Source: Hygrocybe punicea | Lineage: Eukaryota > Basidiomycota > Agaricomycetes > Agaricales > Hygrophoraceae | Assembly (NCBI GenBank): GCA_963556145.1 | Contig: OY744463.1 | Span: 1,984,001 to 2,048,000, forward strand | Reading direction: 5' to 3' | DNA: 64,000 nt | Part shown: positions 35,330-47,040 of the stretch, piece by piece | Numbering within the stretch: the first letter of the stretch is position 1 | Layout of the letters: the number at the start of each line of letters is the position of its first letter | The notes under the pieces: model-generated | The model's input: only the letters and a program-made list of their open reading frames with translations | Database searches by the model: none | What the model was told of the DNA's origin: nothing | Program-made: the position numbers and the translations under genes

Positions 35330-37409
35330 TGGTGGTTGGCTCAGGGAGGCAGTGGGGCAGGGCTACGGGGAGAGGGGTGGGGACTTCTCGTCTTCGTTCC
35401 CCTTCCCTCCTTCCCCAAATCCTCCTCCATGCCCATGCCCCTGCCCAAGTCCAAGCCATCCATGTCCACATATCCATCCATGTCTAGCTTCGGGAGCACA
35501 CTGGATCCAGGCGAAAACGCCCGCTCATCAACATCTGCCAGCATACGTGCTGTATACGAACCATCTCAAATCAGCAGCGGGTAGCCCATACAATCCAACA
35601 CGAACATACTCTCAAAACAATGAGACAATGGTGCCCCCCTCCCACTCGATATCCTCCCCAACAACAGCCTGAACGAAACGACTCACTCATCAGGGTCAGC
35701 TGCCAGCCCCATCTGGCATGCAATGTTTACCATTTTGCTGACCTGTGCATGTAATATACACGCGACCAGATAATTCAGATCCAATGGGGCACTGGCCTCA
35801 TGGACGGACAACGACTGTGCGGACAACGCAAACAAATACGCAGGCGACGACTCTTTCTTTATCCAACGTTGCCGCTGGCCTCGCCACTGCCGTGATGTTG
35901 GCCGTGACTGTGGTTGTGACCGATCAGCGCCGTAGGGCGAACGCAGCAGCCGTAGCAGCAAAGAAGCTGATGGTTGGTGGTGGTGGGTGGTGCCTGAACT
36001 TGCGAGCCCGAGTTCGAGGTCAAATCGTAATAAAAAACCTCCCACCACAGCCTCCTCCGAGTCTCTGCCTCGAACAAGGTGTAGCGACCGGGCACTGAAT
36101 GGACACGGCCAGACGTGCACCCTTGACGAGGATTTTCTGCCCCTCCGGCGAACAGCGCATGCGGGCAGTTATGGCTTTGCGGTAGAGGTCTGGCTCAGGC
36201 TTGGAGCATGGGAAAGCCGTGCGCGGTGGGAGGGGCGTACGCAGGGGCGAGTGGGGACATCGGATGGTGACTGTTTATGAGGTGCTGTGTTGCTGGTGGT
36301 GGTGGTGCTGCTGCGGACCGTGGTGCGGAAGCTGCGTGGGGGAGACGAACGCGGATTGGGAGGGTGAGAGTAGGCTGTACAGGCTTTGTGATGATTGTAA
36401 TTGTCCGGTTGCAGGGTGTTGAGATGCGGCCGTGTTGTCGTTGTTCCCGTTCCCACATGTCCACCGGACGTCAGGAAGGTTAATTTCACTCTGCACGTCA
36501 ACGGCATCTAAGCGCACATAATTTGTTATCGTCGCTCATGTCTTCTTCCAATCTCGCAATATGTTCTTGTAGAATTTCGACCTCTTTTTTTAGCCGACTA
36601 GAATATCTCCTGATGATTTTGAGGGCTTCATCGTAGGCTGGGAGCACTCTGGAAGCCAGCAGCCTGTTCCAGTTGCGTGGTTTACTGAGAGAAATTTTTG
36701 GACGAAGGTTCCTCCGAGAATGGCCAGCAGTTAGAGGTGTTGGTGGGGTGATCGCGGGACCCCAACGAGTAACATGTCTTTGGCCGAGGGCACAGGTTGC
36801 ACGTGCGTAGCTAGGTGGATCTTCGTTAGTAAAAGTAAGAAAAAAACACTCAGCAATGCAGCAGAGGTGGGTGCACGACCCTCCGCTATGTCTGGGACTG
36901 GCACGTGTTGTTGTCACTGCTGGCACTGCTGTTGCCGTCATTGCCGCTGTTGCCGTTGCCGTCATTGGTCGTTGCTGCTGCTGTCCGGGCTGCTGTTGCC
37001 TTGAGATCATTTGTGCTGTAATCAGAAATAAGTTGGTAGTAAAAATAAAAATAAAGATTCAAGAAAAGACATAATGGGAGTAGGTGCCCCACTGCTTCCG
37101 TTGCCACTTCATTCCGCCCCTCTGCTGGTCGCTGTTGGGGTGCTGTGGCCTTGTTTGGGGTCGGCCGGCGTTGTCGCGAGCTGGTGTGGCCGTGGCTGTT
37201 GGCGTCAGGCATGGTGTGGTGAGATTGTGGTGAGATTCGACCTTGACAGTGGTCATTAGGCAGTCTGCATTAATTTCCTTTTTTGGATGGCTAGCCGCGG
37301 TTTAGCTGTTGCCACAACGGTCCGGTCCAGCTAACAACCCATATATGGGTTAGCCGTTGTTAGCCGTAGCCAAGCCGAGCCGGACCGAGCCGTGGCAACA
37401 CTACTCCGT

Positions 37410-38169
37410 ACTCTTATTTCCGCAGCTAAGAAAATGTTAGTAAAAGCCAGCCACAATTTTGCTAAGTCCGATTATGGACTACTTGTGCAAAATACAATAA
37501 CACAATCCATCCCTTCAGTTAATGAGCTCTGGGAAGCAATTATAGAAGCTCTGGATCAGAACCCACAGTGATTTATAGGCCAATTTGCTTTCAGAGATGG
37601 CACAATCCTAATCAGTAATTAAATAATTGATAAAGAAAAGAAATATACATTATTGCATGTGCAGCTTGTTTCAAGTTTACTGCTGCTGCTGCACTGTTAT
37701 TTTATCATCCTGGACTCCTGTGCATGTACCTTGGTGGTTGAGGTCACTGGGGTGAGATTCATGGAAGCAGGACATGTCTAAACTGACATAGTCACCAGCA
37801 TAATTTGCACACTTCCATGTATTACTTAACTAGAACTCTGAAAAATACAGCAGCAGTGACCTCAACCACTAGGGTACATGTACAAGAGTCCAGGATGATA
37901 AAATAACAGTGCAGCAGCAGTAAAACAAGATGCACATGCAATAATGTATATTTCTTTTCTTTATCAATTATTTAATTACTGATTAGGACTGTGCCATCTC
38001 TGAAAGCAAATTGGCCTATAAATCACTGTGGGTTCTGATCCAGAGCTTCTATAATTGCTTCCCAGAGCTCATCAACTGAAGGGATAGATTGTGTTAGGCA
38101 GTATGAATTGTATTTTGCACAAGTAGCAAAATTGTGGCTGGCTTTGTTTATTGAAGAGGAATAAGAGTT
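37410..38169. repeat. Long hairpin: two ~320-340-bp inverted arms
   Basis: 37410-37749 is matched in reverse complement by 37854-38169, with a 104-bp spacer and small indels. Shared blocks include GCCAGCCACAATTTTGCT, GAGCTCTGGGAAGCAATT, CCATCTCTGAAAGCAAATTG and CAATTATTTAATTACTGAT. One end abuts the target duplication of the AGCCG-family element. No coding region is recognised. It is possibly a fold-back element or the remains of one. Confidence 0.88.
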
Positions 38170-38417
38170 CTGAGTTTTAAAAAGGTCCTTTCGGAGATCC
38201 AATATTTTGGAAGTTCCCTATAGGTAACCTGTGTGAGGACATTCCAGGCCTCGAAAGTCCGCCAGTCTGCCAGAGTGGCAGAGTCCACCAGTAACGGTAG
38301 TCATGGTAGTCTGTTACATTGTAGTCCAATGCCATGCTCATAATACATGATGTCCTCGCTCCTGGTCCAGGCGAGCCTCATGACAACCAATTTCTCACAG
38401 TAATGACCTTCGTCAAC

Positions 38418-39499
38418 TTGACTAGGGCACAGCACGGGTACGGGTTTACCCATGGTTATTCCAAAACGGGTAATTCAGGTTCGGGTATGGTATTTCGGTT
38501 TGCACGCCGTGTCAAAACCGTACCCGTTATCCGCGGGTGATGGGTTTTCACGGGTCTGTCAACCAAGTCCCCCCAGGTGGGTTTTTTCTTTCCTATTACT
38601 TTATTTTCAATATTAATTTCTTTACTTTAGCTAATCTACAACTGTGACAAGTGCAAACAACAACAAAAACCCGGCAACAACAACCACGGTCGTTTTCAAC
38701 AATGACACGGCAACAGGTGTGGGTGCCAGGGCACCCCAGGTAAGCATCCTATTCATTTATTCATTTATTCTACTAACTACTAAAACACTTTTAGGTTTTT
38801 TTCTTGCACCCTCGCGCCAAACGAATGTGAACATGGCAACAGCAACAAGCAGATGGGACGCAGCCGAGAACGGGGACAACCCAGGCCGACCATGACAGCA
38901 AGAATGAGGACGACGGGAATGACGACAATGGGGTAAACGAAGACAAGAACAACGACGATGAGAACGGGAGGACGACGACAAAGCAGGAACGGCAACTACG
39001 ACAATGGGAAGACGACAATGGGGGAACGGGACAACGAGGACAACAGAGACCAGGACAAGAAGGACGACGGCAATGGGGACGACGACAGCAACAGGGATGA
39101 CAATGATGGCGACGATGAGGACCGCGAGCATGGGAATGGGAATGGGGGCAACGGACGACGGACGACGGAAACGAGGTGGACGCCCATGGGCCGTCCCCAG
39201 TGCCATACAACCTCGTGAAAACACGGAGTGCATCAATTGACGTGCCCCCGTTGTTTGCGAGGTAGTGAGCTCGCGCGGACACCCATGGAACCTCCCCAGC
39301 CCCACCCAACCTCACGAAAACAAACGGAGCGCATCAATTGACGCGCCCCCGTTGTTCGCGAGGTACTTAGGGTGGGTTGTGGTGGGTACCCGCCGATAAC
39401 GGGTATGGTGTGTACCCGTCATCAGCACAGGTACGGGTAACGTGGGTACGGGTCCAGTGTCAGGAATTCTGACCCACGGTATACCCGTGCCGTGCCTTA
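38418..39499. mobile_element. hAT-like element, ACGGGT family (copy 1)
   Basis: Flanked by TCGTCAAC (38410-38417 and 39500-39507). Inner ends TAGGGCACAGCACGGGTA and its near-complement TACCCGTGCCGTGCCTTA. The left end carries five extra bases (TTGAC). Arrays of ACGGGTA/GGGTACGGGT lie at both ends. The interior is Asn/Thr/Asp-type low-complexity sequence with GTAAG...AG intron-like pieces and two TCAATTGA palindromes. Removal restores the reading frame of the CxC5 gene. Confidence 0.8.
39211..39363. repeat. Two TCAATTGA-centred palindromes in the ACGGGT element
   Basis: 39211-39262 (CCTCGTGAAAACACGG ... TTGTTTGCGAGG) and 39310-39363 (CCTCACGAAAACAAACGG ... TTGTTCGCGAGG), both with GCATCAATTGACG at the centre. 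Confidence 0.85.
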
Positions 39500-40018
39500 T
39501 CGTCAACACCACTGCATGGCTTCAAAATGAGCTCATTCTAGCTCAGCCAGCCAACCACCCACCTGAAGAACCACCTGCTGTCCTGCCCCCATCCATCGTT
39601 GAGTTCCTTCAGCATGTCTGTGATGTCTCCCACCCCCTCATCCTCAACCTTTGGAGCATTTTCAAGCACATGATATGGCAAAAACCAACGATGCCAAAGG
39701 ACCATTCAATGGACAAATTTTTTCAGTTGCATGGACATGATCTTGGCTTCTGTGAGTCTTTCATGTCATAAGTATAGTACCTAGCTAATTCTATCATAAA
39801 TAGCTTCACCATGCAGTTTGTACCCACCCCAACACCACTGCCTCAACACAGATTGTGATCAACGCTGACAGGGCCTCAGTTTGAAGAAGGCAGAGCCCTT
39901 ACAGGCTGTCCTTTACACACTCGGTAACAGTGCACTCCCTGTGTGGAATGTACCATTGTACTGTGAGGGTGTGTCTGTTAGTGCTGCCAAAGTTCAGTTC
40001 TGAACTGAACTGAACCAG

Positions 40019-40610
40019 TGTAGAGGCTTCGGATTGTGTGGATCCATATCCTCTTCATATCTGACTCCATTCCCATCCATTCCCATTCATGTATCATTGT
40101 TTCCGCTTGCTTCCAGTCCCTCTTATCAATTCTGCTCTGGAATCCGCCTCTGGAATCATTCATGCTCACGATGCAATGTCCCTAACGACCCGGAATCAGT
40201 ACATATATAGTTGTATATCATATATCTTCATTTCCCATCCCCTAGTACATAGCGCCACTCCTCCTTCACTTGTAGTACATAGTTACTACAGCACCGGTGT
40301 AGAGGCTCTGGGCTGTCTGGACCCGAATCCTCTTCATATCCCACATCGTCCCCGTCCATTCCCATTCATGTATCATCAATTCCGCCCAATTCCGGTCCTC
40401 TCCGTCGATTCCGCTCCGGATCCCCTCCGGAATCATTCATACTCACGATGCGATGTCTCTAACGACCCGGAATCACTACGTATATAGTTACATATGATAT
40501 ATCTTTGTTTCCCGTTACTTAGTACATAGCACCATTCCTCCTATACTCCGCTCCACTCCACCCCTATCAGTTACAGCCTTCGGTTGTAGTACATAGTTAC
40601 TACAGCACAG
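40019..40610. repeat. Tandem pair of ~290-300-bp LTR-like units
   Basis: Units at 40019-40302 and 40303-40610 both begin TGTAGAGGCT and end GTACATAGTTACTACAGCAC. They share CCATTCCCATTCATGTATCAT and CTAACGACCCGGAATCA. The TG...CTACA form suggests solo LTRs fused head to tail. No target duplication was established. Confidence 0.75.
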
Positions 40611-41057
40611 GATCACTCCACAGTAGTATAAAAGATGTACCCTTATACTACAACCACATCATATTACACCGTATCATATCACATCCCATCATATTATCCC
40701 CCTTCAGTTCTATTTCTTAGTCCTCGCTTCGTATCGTCTCCATATTAGTCTTCGTACTCCTTTCTGCATACTCTCCCTCTGAGTCCAGAACCCCTGGATT
40801 CGGGTTGGATTGACTAGACTACATAGAAAGACTTTACTCCTCTGATCACTTCTTAGCTGATCACCCTTTCCGTAGATTCCCATTCCAGGTCTACAACAGA
40901 ACTCGCCGTCACACCGGATCCTTCATAGTAGTATAAAAGTAGTACATTTACACTACAAAACCATAGAGAAATACAGGTTATCATCCCACTTCAGCTCTAT
41001 TTCTTAGTCCTCTCTTTGTATCATCTACACCTCTCTTCATCCTTTCCTCCACACTCT

Positions 41058-42910
41058 TAGTGTATTGCATGGATAACCCCCAGGTACTTTTGGGGATACC
41101 TGTACCTGTACCCATCACCATGGGTATGGGTTTTGTGCCAGGTCTTTTTTTCCTACCCATTGTAGATGCGGGTTCTTGGTGGCTTTGGAACAATATAGAG
41201 AATATATGATCCTAACCAGAGGGGTGTCAGCGTAGAAGTGACTGTGGATAATCAGTGTTGGGGATAATAGTAAAGGAAGGGAATGTAAGTAAAAGTAAAG
41301 CCGCTGTGTAAAAATGGACTAATAATAATAAATCCGGCGATGAACGGAGTGAAAACGGACAAATAATGAAGAACCCAATGATGCCGACGATGTCAGGTAT
41401 GGTGGGTTGGGTTGGGTTGGGTTGGAAACGATGAACGAGTAATGAAACAACAATAAAGATGACAAAGTGAACTATAAAAAGCTAAGGGTCTACAAGGACG
41501 AGCATTTGAAGGGATTAAAATGATTCTGACTATGAGGGAAACGGGGACTAATGGTATCTTTTTTTTGTACGGTCGTCAGGGACCGTTTTTATAGTACATG
41601 TGTGTGTAGCTACTTTCGGACATGTCTACTTCGGCCAATAGAAAGCTACAAAGAAATGTTGGAATGGGGATGTGGAAAGGGGGGTTGCAAAGCGACGAAG
41701 ACAGGAATATGGAGGGGAAAACGAATAACCAAGGAAAAGATCTAAAATGTCCTACATATCTCCGAAAGGACGAGGGGATGCATAAATATGGCAAGTCCGA
41801 AGTCGGGGATCGAGTCCGATGAGATCTGTCTCCTATAATTAGAACTCCGGGGCTTCCGAGGCTGCCAGATTTGGTCCAAAAGCAGCTGTGATGAAGCGGC
41901 ATGTGTCGGGTCATGTTGGTCACATCACGTCACATCACGTCGGGTTATGTCGGGTTACGTCGGGTTCGAATGCAAGTTAAATGGAGGCATCGGGTTCGTC
42001 TGGATTCGTGATATATCGAGGATATGGACTCAGAGGGACGTCAACCCTCTACACCGTACCCGACCTGTACCCATACCCGTAGCAGGTAACCCATGGGTCT
42101 CACACCCACCTGACCTTGCGACACCGGACATGTGTCAATTGATGCACACTGTGTGAGCATGAGGTGGAATGGGTGCAGGCCCGGTGCAGTGTAGTTGGTG
42201 GGTGGTGGGTGCAAAGCTAGGTGATTGCATCATTGGATGCCTGGGCCGGTGGACATGTGGGCTGGTGGAATTGCCAGTGAGAAACTCACCTGGCAACCAG
42301 GGAGTGGGTGCACTACACCCCCAGTCTTTCTTTGCTTGGCATGGATGCGAGGTGAATGGGGGTGGTTGTCTTCAGGTGCTCTGGCCCATTTCTGACCAGT
42401 ATGCAGGGGGCCTGGGATGAGTCTTGAGCTCCGACATCCTTCTTGGTGCCTGTTACCTTGCAAACGATGTCGATGCATCAGTCGACACGTCAGGGCATGT
42501 TCGCGAGGTATGGTGGGGCCTGGGATGAGTCTTGAGCCCCATCGTCCTTCTTGGTGCCTGTTACCTTGCGAACGACGTCGACATGTCAGTTGACACGTCA
42601 GAGTGTGTTCACAAGGTATGGAATTAGTCAATGTCAATGGAAGTAGAATCTAGATACGTACCTGGGCCAGTAGGTGGGCACACCACCCCCCCGGCCATCC
42701 TCTCCATTGCCATCATTGTGGTCTTCTATCATCTTGTTGTCATGGTCATTGTGGTTGAACCTGATGCATCATTCATGTGACTGAATGTCATGGGTTACCC
42801 GTTGTGGGTATGGGTAATCACACAGGTACAAATTGCTGTACCCATACCCGCACCTGTGGCTGTACCCACAGCAAAACCCACAGGTTTACCCATACCCATG
42901 CAATACACTA
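41058..42910. mobile_element. hAT-like element, GGGTA family (copy 2), with solo LTR
   Basis: Ends TAGTGTATTGCATGG on the left and CCATGCAATACACTA on the right. 8-bp flanks are CACACTCT and CACACACT (7/8). Subterminal ACCCATACCC / GGGTATGGGT motifs. A solo LTR occupies 41161-42053, leaving a ~960-bp host. Contains three palindromes: 42114-42164 (TCAATTGA), 42456-42508 and 42564-42616 (variant centres TCAGTCGA, TCAGTTGA). Confidence 0.83.
41161..42053 (-). repeat. Solo LTR, 893 bp, same family as the 909-bp LTRs
   Basis: Reverse orientation: begins TGTAGATGCGGGTTCTTGG and ends ACCCTCTACA. Diverged from the LTRs at 16868 and 21657, with point changes and small indels. Four-base flanks are CCAT and CCGT (3/4 match). 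Confidence 0.88.
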
Positions 42911-44231
42911 CACACACTCCCTCTGATTCTGGAACCCCTGGATTCGGGTTGGATTGATTAGAAAACTCTTTAAGAAACTGAATTCCTCAGATCACTTCTT
43001 AGCTGACCATCCCCTTTCCATTGATTCCTCATCTGGGTCTACAATCGAACTCGCCGTCACACCGGAAGTTTGGTTCAGTCCAACAACTTGGGCTGAACTG
43101 AACCCCAGGTCTGGTTTGGGGTTCAGGCAACCCCCAGGTTGTTTAAACAGTTCATGAGCAGTTCCAAACCGCCAAACCGATGTCTGCAGGTATGTATTTT
43201 TCACTCCAAACAAAAGTTTCACTCACATGCCGATTCGGCAAATTTCCATTTTAGTCACTGAACTTTATTCTCAGCCACCGACAATAACCACTCTGAAAAG
43301 CCTTGAATGCTCACATTTGAGGCAAATAGGTAATTTTTACTTTCATTATCATTTGTTTCTCATTCACTAATACTTTTGTAGGCACTTCTACCAACCACCA
43401 CCAAGTCAGCAGCCATGGACAACTACAATGCACAATACAAGCACCAGCAACCAACAGCCAATGGATAATGGCCAATGGACAATGGCCAAAAGGCCAACAC
43501 CAACACCCAACTTAGGAAGGAGGAGCAGCAGTGAGATGGTGCACCCATCCCCGCTGCCAAAGGTAAGTTTCAATGATAATATATTTCAGTTTAACTACTC
43601 AACAAGATGTCTCATTGACACACAGCATGCCGCCACCACCACTGCCACCACCTAGTCAACACCAGCATCCTCGACCTCAACCAATGAACACCATGTGCCA
43701 AAAGATGGACAAGGGCACCACAAATGGCTGGCTGCATGAGATAACCAACAACGAGGGTCAGCAAGTGTGTCACCACAACAGTAACAACACCAATAGTGAT
43801 GAAAGGTACGCATAGGGAACCACAATGGCATGCAATGATGGGGAGGGCCCATGGCCAATCACCATGATCAAGATGGACCCAATGGCGATAGGCAATGGCA
43901 ATGGACAACAGCAGCGACATGGGATAATGGGAGGGCAGCTGAGCATGATGACACATGGCAATGTGGGGCACCAATGAGGACCCTCAGGACAGGACCACCT
44001 GCCAACAATGTTTGACAATGCATGAAAACAGGAGGTGAGAAGGGCTGAGTGCAAGAGCACCAGAACCCCAAACTAGGGGGGTGATGGCACACATATGCAG
44101 TGATGGTGCCACCCTGGACAAATATGGGCACAGCACACATGTTGGCAATGAAAAAGGCAGGGCCAACATGTACAGATGGATTGAAGGTAGCAGGCAGGGT
44201 GTATCCACACCATGCTTGACCCCCAAGACAT

Positions 44232-46148
44232 TGTAGTAGGGACTAGGGTCCCTACAGAGTGCCTCAGTGGTCTCGGGTGGTGTGACAAGCTGAGATCTCA
44301 TAAGCTATCTACACAAAAGGTAATCCTATGGAACGTGGGAACAGTCACGTGATCTACTAGTAGTAGTGGGGCACTACCCACTACTACATGTACCCCCCTC
44401 GAAAAAAACAGTGGCGTCCTCGCCACCGCGAAGCCAAAAGACCAACACTCACAAAACTCCCAAACTCCAACTCAAAACTCCAACTCCATTGAGGACTTAT
44501 GAAATGCTGCTGACAGGTATGCCCCCCGGTGGATGCCACCACCAGCTCAAGATACTGCTCATTGACTGAATCACCTGTGCTCAGAGTGTAACTCGCAAAG
44601 GGACATGGAAAACTCATAACATGTTGGTGTTGGCATGGGGTACTAGATACATGGACGGCGGCAACTAATGGGATGTGGTAATGTGGACTAGATGGAGGGT
44701 GATGGGTATGGAAGAGGAGAGCATGACTCGTGGGGTGAATGAGATGGGATGGTGGTAGGGGCAAAAAAGGACAAGAGAAAACTAGGTGGGCTGGCGATAA
44801 GTCGGCTCTATGACGGAATGTGGGGCTGCGCATGGTGATGGTGTAGTAGTTGTACCTGGGCCGTCACGTGACCCAGGTCCCACGGTTGGATCTCCTTATG
44901 TAGTCATTTCCTGTTGTAGCGAGAGTCGTCCCATTCCATCATCCCATCCAGACCCCGATTCCGTAGTGATCCCTTGAGCGTCCTCGGTACCACTCCAATG
45001 GAGGGTGAACACGAGGCTCTCCAGCCTCATGCGTGGGTTTGTGGGGTGTAACAGGGTACATAGGGCTTGGGGTGGCAAAAAGCTGGGGGTCAAATTCTGG
45101 GTGACGTGGCACGTCCATGGGGTGGCCATAAGGGCCGGCAACTGCTTGTTTGGGACGGCGTGAATGAACGGGGATGTCTGGTACATTGAACGAGGGCCTG
45201 TGGGGTCGGTTGTGTGGGCTAGATGGCTCGGCTATGCGAAAACGGGGGATGGGGGTGTGGTGACGTGGCGGTGGCGATAAAGGCCGGCGACCGTTCATTT
45301 GGGATGATGAGTGGGAGCAGAGGGCTCGGGTACGTTGAACGAGGGCATGGGGGGTGTAACGTGTACGTGTAGGGCTTTAACTGACGGGAATGGGGTGCTA
45401 ATGAAGATGACGTGGCATGATGCGGGGGCTCTAAAACGGCGAGGTTGGCTCGTGTGGGGCATACACGGGGGTGCACGGGGCTCTAGGACGTGCGTCGTGA
45501 GTGCTAAGGGTGCTTCGAGCGTGCATACATTGCTTGAGAACTGTAAAAAAATGTTTGGAATAATGTGATGTGGAAAAGGATATCCTGGCTGTGAAGATGC
45601 ATGTGATTGGTGCAACGCGGCTTAGTGTGGGTCTTGGGAGCGTTTATCGTAGGCGTGGGGGCTCTTACGAGTGTGTCTTGGTGGTGAACTATGAAAAATG
45701 TCGCTTGAACATGGTGACGTGGCGGTGTGCGTGTTGGCCGTTTTGCCCCATAAAAGGAGCAGTGATGACACTTTGTGAGACGCGAGGGCTTGTGGGCTGT
45801 CTGGCGAGGATGTGGGTGGCCGTGTAGCTGGGCATGGACGAAAAATGGGGGTTGTCCTGCAACTGGTTGGTGAGACCGCGTGAAGAAAACCGTAGTCGCA
45901 ATAAAACTAGTAGAAAAGCTCAAAAAAGCTCAAAAAAGCTGGAGAATGGTGAGCAAACAAAGGTGAGACGAATCACACTCTCATCACCAGGTGTAGTAGG
46001 GACTAGGGTCCCTACTGAGTGCCTCAGTGGTCTTGGGTGGTGTGACAAGCTGAGATCTCATAAGCTATCTACACAAAAGGTAATCCTATGGAACGTGGGA
46101 ACAGTCACATGATCTACTAGTAGTAGTGGGGCACTACCCACTACTACA
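44232..46148 (-). mobile_element. TRIM-like element with 157-bp LTRs
   Basis: Direct repeats 44232-44388 and 45992-46148 (TGTAGTAGGGACTAGGGTCC ... CCCACTACTACA) differ at only a few positions. Read on the minus strand, a primer-binding-site candidate TGGTGATGAGAGTGTG starts 2 bp inside the first LTR and a GAGGGGGG purine tract precedes the second, which sets the orientation. The 1.6-kb interior has only Pro/His/Arg-rich open frames (for example 44939-45298, minus) and no pol motifs. A clean target duplication was not found. Confidence 0.78.
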
Positions 46149-46152
46149 ATGT

Positions 46153-47040
46153 TGTAGAGGGTCAACGTCCCCCTGAGTCCGTATCGTCAATATCTCACAA
46201 ATCTGGACGAACCCGATGCCTCCAAATGATTCCCATTTCAACCCAACGTAACCCGACGTGAGGTGACCTGATGTGACCGATGTGACCCGACATATGCCGC
46301 TTTGTCATGGCCGCTTTTGGACCAAATCCGGCAGCCTCATAAGCCCCGGAGTTCCAATTATAGGAGATGGATCTCATTGGACATGATTCCCGACTTTGGA
46401 CTTGCTATATTTATGCATCCCCTCATCCTTTCAGAGATATAGGTGACATTTTAGATCTTTTTCTTGGATATTTGTTTTCCCCTCCATTATCCTGTCACTG
46501 TCGCATTGAAACACCCCTCTTCTCATCCCCTTTCCAAATTTTCTTTGTAGTTTACCATCGGCCGAAATAGACAAGTCCAAAAGTAGACTACTCACTCATG
46601 TACTATAAAAATGGTCCCCGACGACTGTACAAAGAGAGATACCCTTAGTCCCCATTTCCATATAGTCAGAATCGCCTTTTAATCCCTTCAAATGCTTGTC
46701 CTCATAGACCCTTAGCTTTTCGTAGTTGACCTCATTGTCTTTATTGTAGTTCCATTATTTATTCATCGTTTCCGACCTGACCTGACCCGACCCGACCTGA
46801 CCTGCCATACCTGACATTGTCGGCATCGTTGGGTTCATCGTTATTTATCCACTTTCACTCCATTCATCGCCGGATTCATCGTTATTTGTCTAGTTTTACA
46901 TGGTGGCTTTCATTTTTACTTCCATTTCCACTTTTTACTACTATTCCCGACACTGACTTATCCACTGTCACTTCTATGCTGACACCCCTAGCTTAGGATC
47001 CTTTATATTGTTCCGAAGCCACCCTGAACCCGCATCTACA
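46153..47040 (+). repeat. Solo LTR, 888 bp, with 4-bp target duplication
   Basis: TGTAGAGGGTCAACGTCCCC ... CCGCATCTACA, flanked on both sides by ATGT (46149-46152, 47041-47044). Same family as the 16868 element but clearly diverged. It landed 4 bp from the end of the TRIM-like LTR. Confidence 0.92.

Larger units (their letters stand above)
31389..37403. mobile_element. hAT-like element, AGCCG family, with nested pogo element
   Basis: Inverted ends TAGTGTTGCCACGGCTCGGT and its complement at the right, flanked by a perfect 8-bp direct duplication CTCCGTAC (31381-31388, 37404-37411). Behind both ends lie arrays of a short motif (AGCCG, TAGCCGTT, GAGCCG), inverted with respect to each other. After removing the nested pogo-like element the host is about 2.7 kb and shows no hAT transposase, only low-complexity open frames (a minus-strand frame at 36498-37010 ends in a plausible coiled coil). 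The 8-bp duplication and TAGTGTTG-type ends support hAT. Two copies of the TCAATTGA palindrome lie inside. Confidence 0.87.
40611..43078. repeat. Tandem ~310-bp unit, second copy split by a transposon
   Basis: First copy 40611-40927, second from 40928 to 41057 continuing at 42919-43078. Shared blocks are GTAGTATAAAAG, TTCTATTTCTTAGTCCTC, AACCCCTGGATTCGGGTTGG, ATCACTTCTTAGCTGA and GAACTCGCCGTCACACCGGA. The gap is exactly the ACGGGT-family element and its target duplication. Confidence 0.82.

Noticed and set aside
36498..37010. Minus-strand 170-aa frame with a coiled-coil C-terminus
   Set aside because: The first half is Thr/Ala/Gln low complexity, and no splice-consistent continuation was found. 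It could be a captured exon, but support is too thin to call a gene.
31389..37403. Calling the whole 6-kb unit a pogo transposon because it holds a pogo transposase
   Set aside because: The pogo-like transposase is bounded by its own TA-flanked 24-bp inverted repeats at 31524-34850. The outer ends have 8-bp duplications typical of hAT.
40019..40610. A complete LTR retrotransposon bounded by TGTAGAGGCT units
   Set aside because: The two units abut with no interior sequence between them, and no target duplication was found. Kept as a tandem repeat only.
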